From Acridotheres tristis (lineage: Eukaryota > Chordata > Aves > Passeriformes > Sturnidae): DNA of 64,000 nucleotides. Every line of letters starts with the position of its first letter. Within the stretch, counting starts at the first letter, position 1. The stretch spans positions 1,922,001 through 1,986,000 of the forward strand of contig CM072898.1 in the NCBI GenBank assembly GCA_037013685.1, given 5' to 3'. Both the position numbers and the translations under genes were made by a program. Positions 10,568 to 22,300 of the stretch are shown here, one piece after another. Under the pieces are notes generated by a model. The model had not been told where the DNA came from. It worked only from the letters and a program-made list of their open reading frames with translations, and made no database searches.

Positions 10568-11453
10568 CTATAAGAGGAGGAAAAGGAGGAAACATAGGAT
10601 CTGGGAGACATTCCTTTCTAAACAACTACTCCTGCTTGCACTCGTGTACTCTTATCAGTATTTGCAGTTAGAGAAAAAATACCAAACTAGAATAATAAAT
10701 CTGGGAAAACGTGTTCTTATTCTGAATCCCGGTACAAGGCACTGAACTGCACTCGGTAGCCGAGCCTGTGTTACTAGCCAACTTCCATGGGAAGTAGTAC
10801 ATTCAGCTCGACCCTGAAAGCCGCAGATGGGCAGCGGAGCAGGACAGGGCTGGTGTGAGCAGCTGCAGCGGCTGCCCCGCACGTTCTGGAGCTGTCCTGC
10901 TGTGACAGCGCTCGCTGTGCCACACATGGGCAGAGCGGGCGACACAGGAACACTGAGCAAACACCCTGACCAAGGCGGCCGGGTCGCTCCCTGCTTTCTA
11001 CGTGTCTGAAAACGATTCTGGGGAAACCCTTTTGTAAGCCCAGACGCATTTTCCTGTTAGCAGTAGGAAAGCTCTCGGAACTCGAGCTTCGCTCCGCTCC
11101 CGTTACCGACACCTGGACCCCAGCGCTCCGCCCTCCCCGCCCACGTGAGTCACTTACTGCACGCAGTCGGTGGCGTGACCCTTGCTCTGGTACTCCACGA
11201 TGCACCGGATCAGCTGATCGTTCTCCTCCAGCAGCTGCGGCACAGAGCGCCGTTACCGCCCGCCCGCCCGGCTTCCGCCCCGCCCCGGCCCCGGCTCTAC
11301 GCCAAGCAGGCCGGAAGAGCCCGCGCCACCGTCCGGCTCAGCCTGGGCCCGGTCCCGGCTCCGTCCCGGCCCCGTTTCGCTCACCCGCTGCAGCGTGTCC
11401 TGGTTGACCTCCGCCTTCCCGCGCAGCCGCTCGGGCACGAACGCCACGGACAT
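10480..11453 (-). CDS. SS18L2: SS18L2, SS18-like protein 2 (complete, three exons)
   Basis: Three minus-strand exons (11453-11385, 11234-11158, 10567-10480) join at GT-AG sites into a 77-aa protein, the same length as human SS18L2. It starts MSVAFVPERLRGKAEVNQDT, continues LLEENDQLIRCIVEYQSKG and YQHILHRNLIYLATIADAT, and ends QKPVD-stop. This is the SNH (SSXT N-terminal) domain almost alone; it lacks the QPGY-rich tail with which SS18 and SS18L1 act in BAF chromatin-remodelling complexes. In SS18 this domain docks to BRG1/BRM, and whether SS18L2 does so is less clear. The start ATG lies in a GCCGCC-ATGT Kozak context inside a CpG island. The gene is tandem to and immediately downstream of LSM14A, and convergent with GARRE1. 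The position is notable because human SS18L2 is, to my knowledge, on chromosome 3p. Confidence 0.95.
10568..11157 (-). other. SS18L2: SS18L2 intron 2
   Basis: This 590-bp intron runs from GTAAGTG to CTTATAG. It is moderately GC-rich as the tail of the promoter CpG island. Several open frames on both strands here are composition artefacts. Confidence 0.85.
11158..11234 (-). CDS. SS18L2: SS18L2 exon 2
   Basis: The 77-nt exon lies between GCCGCAG and CA|GTAAGTG. It encodes LLEENDQLIRCIVEYQSKGH then ATDCV, the amphipathic core of the SNH domain, and leaves a Gln codon split across the intron. Confidence 0.95.
11385..11453 (-). CDS. SS18L2: SS18L2 exon 1 (coding part)
   Basis: The ATG is at 11453-11451 with a strong Kozak context. 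The exon encodes 23 residues from MSVAFVPERLRGKA to NQDTLQR and ends at CGG|GTGAGC, phase 0. Confidence 0.95.
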
Positions 11454-11569
11454 GGCGGCTCCCGGCTGAGGGGGCCCGGCGGCCCCGCCCCCCGCGCACG
11501 CGCACGGCTCTGCCGGGACCGCCCCGAGCCCGGCCCGGCCCTCCCGCGCCGCAACAAACAAGCGCCGCC

Positions 11570-13349
11570 GTGCCGCTTTTACTGAACAGTTTATTCTGGT
11601 TTAAAATTAAAAAACAGAAAGCCTGGGCGGGAGGGGCGGGGCGACGCAGGGTTTGCCCCGCCCGCGGCTCCCGGCCCGGGTATTTACAGCTGGAACACCT
11701 CAGACAGTAAAGAGTTATTGCAACAGACAGCACTTGCCTCTACGGTCAAAAATCTCAACCGGTGTTCAGAATCATGACTTGTGGATCCCAAAAGGCAGTT
11801 GTTAAACATGCGAAAACATTACTAAACAATATTATCTAACTTCTACAGCTGTCAAATACTTGACCTTAATAAGGAAACCAATTACAAAATACTTCGTTGT
11901 AGTGCTATACAAAAGTTATAAAATTAAGATTCTATCAACCACTTTTAAATACTCCAATTTTTCAACAGTGCAGTTTTTCACGTCTTTATCACCACTGAAC
12001 ATTTTGAAGTAAAAAAAAAAAAAATAAATCAGCAAATTAGATCAAAGTGATGTAATCTTTGGATCCCTTTATTCCTGTGGCCTTCATATACATACACAGA
12101 CACAAATGACCAGGTTTCTATTTCAGCATATCAGAAAGTTGCAACTAGTTACCCAGAATTGGCAAAAAGTCCGTACTGTCATTTATGACTTCGTGGTCTT
12201 AGAACCAGAGTCTCAATGTCTCCAAGCTACGGTCTATCAAAATGCAAACAACTTCAAACACTAAGAATTCTTTAAATTGCTCATGTCTACAGGTATTACA
12301 ACAAAGTCAACGTTTCAAGAATTGACAAATGGAGACAGACTTTTATCCCAGGCATTCTAGGAGAATCACCAACTCGTGTGCCTGGTCCATTATTTAAAAA
12401 AGTTAATATTTCTCACTAAGTAAAATTAATTGCAAATCTTGACATATGAAAATTCCTTTTCTCCTTTTTTTGAAAATATCTCCTTAACTTGGTCAAATCC
12501 TGTGATATGCCAGAAACTACAAAATCAAATTCTTGCAAGAGCAGTGAAGCGTGTATCCAGTCTCATGTAATGGAAGAACATTTTCAAAACTTCATTATAG
12601 TCCAAATATAAAATCAAACATTTAAGCTTGAAAAGCTGCTAAAGAAAAAAAACCCCCAACTAATTCAGTGTTCTTCAGCATATCAACTTTCTGCAATAAC
12701 AGTATGTTTACCGACTTAAAAATGTTTATTCTTTAAAAAATTAGTTGCTTTTTATACAGCTATACAAAGTTTGTAATGTTTCTTTGGCAATGGGATATAA
12801 TGGAATTTTACAACTATATAAAAACTTTCCTTTGCCTAAGAAACAGTATTTACTGTGTGTACATATCTGACTGACAAAGCAAGTTTTCTACTGTCCAGCA
12901 CCCTAGTTGATACAAGAACAACTACCTCAAAAGGGATTTTACAGGATTTCCAAAAAACAACCTTCGGTGGGTCAAAACACTCACAGTATCGACGGCCTTC
13001 TGCATACCATTGTCCTTACAACTTGAAGCAATTATCAAATACAGTTTAGTAATAAGAAAAATCCTTTCAGTGGTGAAAAAATACTTAAACTCCATCGAAG
13101 TACTGCTTATAATTAACTATACATAAGAAATTACTTATCCTTCTGTCTCAAATATATTTAATGCTTACTGTTTTCAAAGATGGCCATTTCTCAAAAGTAA
13201 CTGCATTACACCCCTTTGAAATTAAATAGTTAAATCCCAGTGCTGGTGACAAGTATACAGCAAATTAACTTCATTCTTTGCAGAGATCAAAACTAATTCT
13301 CTGATTCAAGAAGATCTAGACGTTCACCTGGTTTCAGCTTTCCTGTAGA
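11570..13349 (-). other. LSM14A: LSM14A 3' UTR (extent approximate)
   Basis: AT-rich sequence after the TAG carries AATAAA on the minus strand at 12730-12725, 12073-12068 and 11595-11590. Use of the last would put cleavage just upstream of SS18L2. I cannot tell which signal dominates. Confidence 0.6.
11590..11595 (-). terminator. Most distal candidate poly(A) signal of LSM14A (AATAAA)
   Basis: The canonical hexamer lies on the minus strand 137 bp before the SS18L2 ATG. Alternatives lie at 12073-12068 and 12730-12725. Confidence 0.45.
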
Positions 13350-13373
13350 CTACGCAGCAACTTTGTTGTCTTT
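13350..13373 (-). CDS. LSM14A: LSM14A exon 10, short terminal coding segment
   Basis: Only 24 coding nucleotides follow the TTCTCTCTAG acceptor: KDNKVAA and a TAG stop. This is the C-terminus I know for the main LSM14A isoform. If intron 9 were retained, the frame would instead add 23 residues before a stop. Confidence 0.93.
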   Translation of the reverse strand, partial: KDNKVAA

Positions 13374-16300
13374 CTAGAGAGAACAAAAGCACAGTGTTGA
13401 AATCCATCTTGCAAAACAAACCCTGCAAACTAATCTGGGCAACAGCCCTGGGAGCAGTTGTACTGTGCTGTATTCCCCATGTCCTGCAGCAGAAAGGAGA
13501 CCTCTGGAGGAGATCAGGTTGGCATCTGCTCAAACCCCCTCAGTCTGGCACTGAGTAGAGCAGCTCATCACTCTGAATACGAGCACAGCACAAATGCTCA
13601 GCCCTTACACCACCTCCTACTCAACTGGAAGGCAGCAAAACTCTTCTTCAGAAATTCAAATTGCTAATCTTCAATCCCTCATTTCCATTCACGTTCAGCT
13701 GCCCAAAATTCCTTTAAGTCATAGGACTAACTGTTGCAAACTAATCAAGGAACAGCTGAGGGATGTCTCACAACAGAGAGAAATGTGGTGTGATGAAACC
13801 CATTTTTTTAGTTTAAAAATTTTAACATTTCTATCCAAAGTCAGAGATTCTTGTTTGCAAAACTCTTAACTGCTCATGCAATAAACTGGCAGAAGGTGTT
13901 GTTCTGTCCCAGTCAGCACTCTAAAAGCCTAGTTTATCTGAACCAATCTGGATAGTTGTCTTTGTTACTGATTTAACCAGTACACTATAGGATTTGTGCC
14001 GACTCATTCACAAAGAATTGAAAAGTTTGTTGCACACCGGAAGCAAGTGAAATTATTCCCTCTCATTGTTTATATTTTACAATTTTTCTTGGAAAAATGC
14101 TTGCAATTTACATTTCTAATACCTGCATTCCATCTGTAGAACTTTTTTCCCCTTCTTTTTCTTCTCCTCCCCAATACCAGCTATCAAATAGCTCAGAGCA
14201 CGTGACAAAAAGGCAACCTTTATTTTTGGTTGCTGTTGATAGTACAATGATGCTATGTAAGTAAAACTGCAGCAATAATGAACTTTCAAAAAAGCAGCTC
14301 AGAGCCCCTGCTCAAGAAATTCTAGTTCAACATCAAATCTAGAAGCAGATTTTTGAGCGCTCCTTTCCCCGAGCAGTGGATTGGGTCAGAGTGAATGAAG
14401 TGCACTTTACCCTATATTCGAAGTCGGCGAACTCCCGGCCTCCACGGCCTCCTCGGAAGGCGCCGCGGAAGCCGCGGGGGGCGGGGAAGCCGCCCCTGCC
14501 GCCGCCCCGGCCCCGGCCCCCTCGGAAGCCGATGACGCCCCTGCCCCTGTAGCCGCCGCGGCCGCGGTTGGGGCGCAGGGGGATGCCGAAGGTCTCGGCG
14601 TTCAGCCGCCGCTCCTCGGCCCAGGTGGGTCGCCGCTCCCTGCAGCACAGAACCAACACGGATGGCTGTGAAACACTTGGGAAGGGAGGGAGAGGCGCCA
14701 AAAAGCCCGAGATGCAAAGGAATACATTAATCACACGGTAAATCTCCACAGTATCGCTTCCACAAGAACCCAGGTGTCTGCCACAGTTCACTGGACTCAT
14801 CAATGAACATGTTACAGAGTCATTAATTAAATATTAATAATGCTCCAAGAGATTGCCATATTGAAGAGCACGCTCTGTATCCTCTGCACACAGTATAAAG
14901 CAAGCACAGTTTAAAGCAAGAAACAGTTTACAGATACAGCTGTTATTTTATCTGGCTGTCAGTACAACCAAAACTCCCCCTCCTGCAAGTCAAAATAGGT
15001 CAGCAACCCACATCATCGTGTCTAATAAAAAGGCAGCAGCAAAAGATAAGCTTTAATTTCCCTGAAATGCTATCTTCCCATTTGAGCAACACTACTGGCC
15101 AAGACAGTTATGTAATCTGCTTAGAAACCATTATCAAAGCAGGGTAATAATTGATTTAACTAAAGAGTTAATTTAAGAGCAAAGCAAAACAAACAAATCC
15201 CCACACATCTTAGTAAATCTGGAAACGCGGCTCTAGACCTTGTGCAGTAAGTTCTAAAAGTATGGCTCTAAAACATCTTAAAATACCTTCCTGTGACCAT
15301 ATTGCACTTGCCTGCAAAGAAATTCTGTGCTTCTTATTCCTGTTTTATTTTTGCCAGCTGCATGTGGAAATAAGCTCTAATCACCTTTGATTCAGAGTTG
15401 ACTAATGAGTAGCCCTGACAGTACCTTATGATATAAACATGCATTAAGCAGACTAACAAGCTTCTCCTTGCAGGCCATACCTATTGTCATCACAGGAAAT
15501 GTTATCAAAGAAGGATTTGGTTTTGTCATAGTAGCAATTGGGTCCAAGTGGATCTTCCTCATCAGCATTCCCTTCGCTGTTTTGGGTATCAACACCTGAG
15601 TCACCTTTGTCTTCTCCATTTACCGGCTTCTCTGGTTTCTCAAGTTTATCTTCTGGAAAATAAAAAGTAAACAAAAGCCTAAAAAACCCAGCACTATTAA
15701 CTTATTCCCAGTCAGAGAGGAACTATATTGAATGCTACAAAAATAATTTAATGTGGAAGTCAAATAATTTGACATGTAAATCAGGATGTATTGCTGCTGC
15801 TGTCTGGAGGTTTCTATGCTTCCTGTGGGTTTAGTTAACAAAAAACCCTGGTACAGAACAGATTTGACAGCCATCTATTTTCTCTCCTCTTTAGCTACCT
15901 CCTTCCCAGGCTTAAGAGCCTCATTCAGTGAATCCTCCTAAAAGCCATCCCATGGTTTTATTCATCCCCATTGTCCTTCTCCTTTGTCTTCTGCTTTTGC
16001 TGTTATTTCCTTTGAGATGCAGGGCCAGCATTCTGACTTTATGATGTATTTATTTCCTTATAATACCTCCAGTTCAACTTACTGTTTTAACTGGTACTGA
16101 AAGCAAATCTGATGGTTCAACACCAGCATCTATTACAATCTTTAAATCTCATTCCTAAATGTCTACAGCTTAAATCTCACAATGCTGTGAGATTCCATAA
16201 ACTTCAGCTAACCAGCTCAACCTTTCCACACCACACACAAGAATTATCACACTCACAAACATTTCTATAGCTATTTATGGTTAGCTTTCTCTTTTCTCTT

Positions 16301-19300
16301 TATTATTCTGAAAAAAACAGTATCAACAGCAAATCAACTCATTGAAAAATGTTCCAGAAAAACAGGCAAGCACCACAGGACAAATCTTATGGGACTCAAC
16401 TGGTGCTTTGACTCTGCAGTGTCATCTGACCATTTATTCCCATCTTTTGTTTCCTAGGTTTTAGCCAATCATTCACTGAAATAGGGAACTCACTATATTA
16501 ACCTGCAACAATTTTGTCCAAAAATAGTAGCAGCGGTGTAACAAACAGGTGGCTGGTCACAGAGAATGAGGCAATCAACACAGAAGCCTGCTAGAAAATA
16601 AGAGCTGGCAGCATGGTTTCTAACTACTCCTGTGCTCCTCTGGAAAAGGATAAAAGCCAGGAAATGCTAAAAACTTTCAAACAAACTCTCCTGCATACTA
16701 CAGTGAAGTTCTGATCCCAAACTCCTTTGCTTTTGGTCTATAACTGACATTAAAATTTTTGGTCTAACAACTGAAAACCTAAAAACATGGATTTTTTCTG
16801 TTATTGCATCCTTTCCAGAACTTCTAGTTAAGTAATCTGCATTTTAACAGAGACTTGTTAGAACTTCAGAGATTATATCTGCTAGTTAAAATTAATTAAA
16901 AACTCAAACGCTATTCCAAGTATTTAATTAACATATGATTATTTATTATTTAATTGGTTTTAAAATTTATTTTTTAATGACTGCAAATAAGACTTAATAG
17001 TATATGCCTTTTAAGAGTTGTTCTCCAAGGTACGATCAAAATAGCAACATAGTTTTTCCATGCTTAAATCTAAAGCAAAAATTGATTTACCTTTTAATTT
17101 AAGTTTATTATGAAATTCTCTATCAATTTCCTCCTTGTTGAATTGTGCATTTGCACTTTCAAAGTCGAAGTCCTTCTCAAACTTCATTGGACCATCTCTC
17201 CTAATACCAAATCTTCCTCGGCCCCCTCTGTGACCTCCACGGCCTCTCCGTGCTGCAGGTGCACCTGGAACTGAAAAAAGGGAAATTGTTTGGTTTTGCT
17301 TTGTGGATTGGCTTTTCTGTGAGGGTGGTGGAGGGTGTTTTGTTTTTTGGTTTGCTTTCTAATTCCTGGGGTAACAGGTTGGGACTTCAGAAGTGCAGGA
17401 AGAGAATGCCTGCTGTTTAAAGGCCCATCAGAGCAGCTTCTAATTCGTAAATTCACTTACAGTAATGATGGCAGTGACAGAGAAAGCATAATAGTACTAA
17501 ATTTGTGTGTTAGAAGACTCTCTAAAAGTCATTAAAAACTTTTGGAAGAAGAGTTAAAATATTAGTGGCTTTTCAGTCAAGTATTTTTCTAGAAAGGCTT
17601 TTATTTCATGCTATTATGTTTATAAATCCCTGAATAGTCCTTGATTTACATTTTTATTTAAATTGATTGCTTAGTATAAAGCAACAAGAAGAGATTTTTC
17701 TCTTTAATGGTGACTTCATTTGCTTGTATTCTTCTGGCTCAATGCAAAGTTGTTACCCCTTTGAAGCAAAACGTGAAAGAATTTATGCATTTTAGCAAAT
17801 TTAAAAAAAACTTATTGGTCTGAAAGCAACGATAGCTATTTCTCAAAACATGATTTACCAATTTGTCGTTTGTTTTCATTTCTGAGTTCATTTTCTGATC
17901 TTGAAACCTTGTGTGCTTCAGCTAAAGTTGGAAATAAAAACATGATTTGTTTATCCAATTAGGTATTTTTGATCATACTTTTGTATATATAGTTCAGATT
18001 TTTAAAAAAATCCAAACCTATAAATGTAAACCACATGTTTAAATCATAAAAAGAAAAAAAAGTAATTTAGAATATACGCTTAAATTTAAAAAGAAATGGG
18101 TATCTAATCCAGGTCTCTGCTGGCCAGCCTACCAGTAATAGAGAGCAGGAAAATTCCTATGTATTAACCTTTAAAAGAGCACTTTGTATGTATATGGAAG
18201 GAACTAAGCTGTATGAAAACTAACCAAAGCTACCTCGTCTGTGCTCTTGGTTCTCTAGGGATTTTTGGCTTGCAGACACCAAAGGTCTGGTTTGTACAGG
18301 ACTCCTCCTCCCAACTGGTGCTGGAGTGGGCAGGTGGGCTGAAGCTGTTTGTACAGCTTGTTCCATGGTGGGGCTCCTTCTCAAATGGTCCATCTGAGGG
18401 CTTGAACGACCTGGGGAAAAACATAAAACAACCAATCCCCACAGGGTTATTTCTCGTCTTCAAAGGTGAATTACTGGAGTTACTGGTCTCAACCAATCTA
18501 GACTGACAGGTTTATCTGCCTTACCAGTCAAGACAGCTGTGTCAAAAAAAAAAAAAAAAAAGAAAAAAGGAAATAATGGGTGAATAATGGGTAGGACACT
18601 CCATCCCTACCAACCCATTAATGATGTGCATTTAGCTATGGAATGGAACTTTGGCATTGATTACTGATTGGAGATAAAAATGCTCCTTCTGCCTCCCTGG
18701 GATGCAGAAAGGGAAGTGGCTGCTCCCAAAGGCAGCAGCAGCTGCTCAGGCACTGCTGCAGGATCCCTGCTGCCAAGGACAGCAGGGAAGGAGCTGGGGG
18801 AGCTGCCCCACACAGCCCTGCTCACACACGGCCACAAGCACCTTCAGAATGGAGACATTGTCCAGCCAGATAAGTTTACAACATCAACTAGGTAAATCTA
18901 CTGAGAAATTAGAGTAAGACTCAAGTCCCAGTAAATAGAAGAACAAGGTTCTATCTCATTATAAAACTGAAATAAGGAAAACAGAAAAATAAACCAAACC
19001 CACAAAAACCCATGAACAAAACAGAACAAAACAATAAATCCAACCATACCACACTTGCAATCTAAAAACCAAAAAATATTTCTAAAAGCAAACCGTCAAA
19101 AAAGCCTGTTGGTGGCCCACAGGAAATGTGGCAGAATGCATGTTTACCTAGAGCATGTCATACATATCCACATATGTCCACAAACAATACAGGTTTTAAA
19201 ACTATAGAAAAGCAAACTACTATTTCAGCAAAGAAATGCTCGGCATACTTTTGCCCCTTGAATTAATCTATTTTTGGCAACCCACTCAACTAGTCCTAGA

Positions 19301-22300
19301 AACACTCCTAATGGGTATACAAATCTCAGCTGGAAATTAGGAAAAAAACCTGTTTGCTATAAATTGGCTATTGCCTTTTAACATGACTGTATAATTTAAA
19401 AGCAGCATTAGGAATGTATCTTGGCACACATTTCAACAGCAAAGAAAAGTGGAAGAGCAGGAAGTAATGGGGTTTGGGTTTTTAAGGAACAATGTTAACA
19501 GCATTTGCATGAAGGGTGAGGGTGAAGGCTCTCAATGTTAAGTTTCTTTCTTCTTTGCCATTCAAATATCATCCAGAATCTCATTTTTCCAATATTACAT
19601 AAACTATCCATACAGTTCCTGTTACTATTAAGCTGACTTAAAATTCATGTCACCACCTCTACAGGAAATCAGGTCTGTTGTTAATATCATCTATGTAACT
19701 ATACATGAATAGAAGAACTACAGGTAGGAATAAAGATTTTAAAATTTAAAGCTGAAGGACTGCCCATTTCAATCAGTATGAAATATCTGCAGTTCTGTCA
19801 TGTTATCAATAAGACTAAATACTGAATTTCCACATGTACCTGTTTGCTAACATTATTTCACTTAATTAAGTCCTACTTCTCAGTACACATGCTTTAAGGG
19901 TAACAATGGACGTGTTACTACCTGCAGCACTCCAAGATGTAGAGAAAACACATTTAAAGAGCAAACAAAGCCTATTAGTGTTTCCTGGGTTTAATACCAA
20001 GTGCTTTCATGAGAGAATTCAGCTGTTTGGTTGGCATTTCTAGCAACCACCAAAATCAAAGACACAACTGGTCAAAAAATGACTGAAGTCAGGAAAAAAG
20101 ATTTTACCTTGAGACATCTGTGTTTTTAGTGATCTTGCATCTGCTGTAAATGCAGAACCAACTGCAGTGCTTTGGGACATGCTAGCACTGCCTGAAGAGT
20201 CTGTTCCAAAGGATGTTAAAGAACCTCCTGCTTTGAAAGAAATAATATAGTTGTAAAATCTGGTTTAGACTTTTTTTAAAAATTAGCATTAAATGATTAG
20301 TGAAGCTTAATTAGGCACTTATTCCAGAGTTCGTGTAAGTCTGCCCTTTAACACATGTATGCACATAAGATGGTAACACTAATATCTTGATTTTTTACTC
20401 TAAAATGACAAATACTTCTAACTTCATCCTCACAAGTATTAACAAAACACAGACATCTTACAGAACCATACATATTATCGGTATATATTTCCACTTAAGA
20501 TCCTTTCAGCAAAAATATGACTGCCACATCTCATTAATTGGTATCAAATTATGGCCAATTCTACAGCCCTTCTTTCGCACGGCTAACATTTTCAGTACCA
20601 GGAGTGACACTGCTGCCATAACAGTTACGAGACTGTAAGTTCCTATGAGAAAAACTAAACTGTGAAATAAACTCTCGGGGAGGAAGGAAAGTTGGCTGGT
20701 GAGTTTCAGAGAGAATGTGCAGTATAAAGGAGCAACTAGCCCATGCAGCTCACAAATACTTCCAGCATCTATTTCCCACCTAGCCAACACCTCATGAACA
20801 GCTGGAGGATTGTGCTGGCACATGATTGCTGAATAATCCAAATCCTTAGTTCAGGCACACAGCACCTGGTCAACCCAACAGCACAGCTATGGGGCTTCTC
20901 TGGAGAGGCTGCCTCTACCACTTGTGAAATACAATGAATGCTTGTCCCTCTGAAATAGGTGTTTAGTTCTCAATCGTAATTGTTTTGATTTAAGATGCAA
21001 AGACTACGAAGAACTCTCCAGCTAAACTGCAGAACTAACAAAGATGGAAGACTCAATGTGCCTTAGGAAAAGACACTGATGGAATTCGAAGCAGTGCTTA
21101 CAGTCTGTGCACACACAGAGCTTCAGTCCCAGGAGAACACTGGATAACCAAAGTGAACCTACCAACTCCCACAGCGCCGAACTGCTGCCCCACCAGCGGG
21201 CTCGGGCTGAACTGACTGTACGCAGGCATCCTGCCAAAAGGACCATAGGACCCCACAGACTGGAATGAAGATGTAGTCGAAGATCCTAGCGAAGACTAAA
21301 GACAAAACACACAACACACTAGCAAAAATTCGCATTTACACAAAAAATTAGGAAATAGTTCTGTGAGGCAAGAAATGTAGAAACTCTAAAATAAACATTT
21401 TTACAAGAAGGTACAGCTTAGAAAGCACTTTCACCCTTCCACCATCACAGACCTGTGGAAACAGTACCACAAAATTTTGCAATCTTTTCCCTATAACCTC
21501 AGACACCAGACTGTCTCGTCCAACACACACATACAAGCTTTGTTTGCAAATTGAGGAACTGTCCTATCTTTTTCCTTGAAGTTTCTAACCCCACAGGTAC
21601 AATAAGACACCCAAGCATACTGGAGGAGGCTGGGGTTATCACTATTATTGAGGTTCACAGTAATGCAACTTCACCACTCTTGACTACAGCTGACAGCAGG
21701 CCTTGCACCAAATTTAATAAACGTCCTTGGAGAAATGCAAGAGCACCTCATATGGAAGTTCCAAAATTTTATCCTACACAATAGATAAAGCAGTAGAACC
21801 ATATTACATGGGATTATCAATCTCCATTTGAAGCAAGAGATCTCCTTTTGCTCTCAGGGATGATGTTAAGATACCCCATAAGCACAATCAAAAAGCCAAC
21901 AAATTCCTGAGAAAACTATTTATCAGTCTGTTTACTTCAAATGACAGACGAATTAAATGTGAAGGCTTCAAGTTGTAAGTTGCTTTCCTCTCAGGAACCA
22001 AGTATTCACTATTCAAATAACTGCCTTATACTATGAAGCCTGTTTAAAAACACAAAGCTAGATGAAACACTTTAAAGTTATAATTAGCAAAAAATGTTGA
22101 ACATTAAAATAAAACAAACAAGCAAACAAAAGTCACTAATGATCTGGAGATATTTCAGCATCTATTCAGTTTGATTTATACCAAGTCTGATCTTCCCAAG
22201 AACTATGTGTCCTCCTAAGCCAAGTCCCTTTCAAAAAAGGCATCAAGACCTACAAAACATCATTAGTAGACTTTGAAAAGACAGCAGCTTTGGTATGTAG

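Larger units (their letters stand above)
11250..11695 (-). promoter_or_regulatory. CpG island and promoter region of SS18L2
   Basis: The stretch is very GC- and CpG-rich, with GGGGCGGGGC-type SP1 boxes (around 11630-11645), spanning SS18L2 exon 1 and its upstream flank. It overlaps the last part of the possible LSM14A 3' UTR. The exact transcription start is not visible. Confidence 0.7.
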
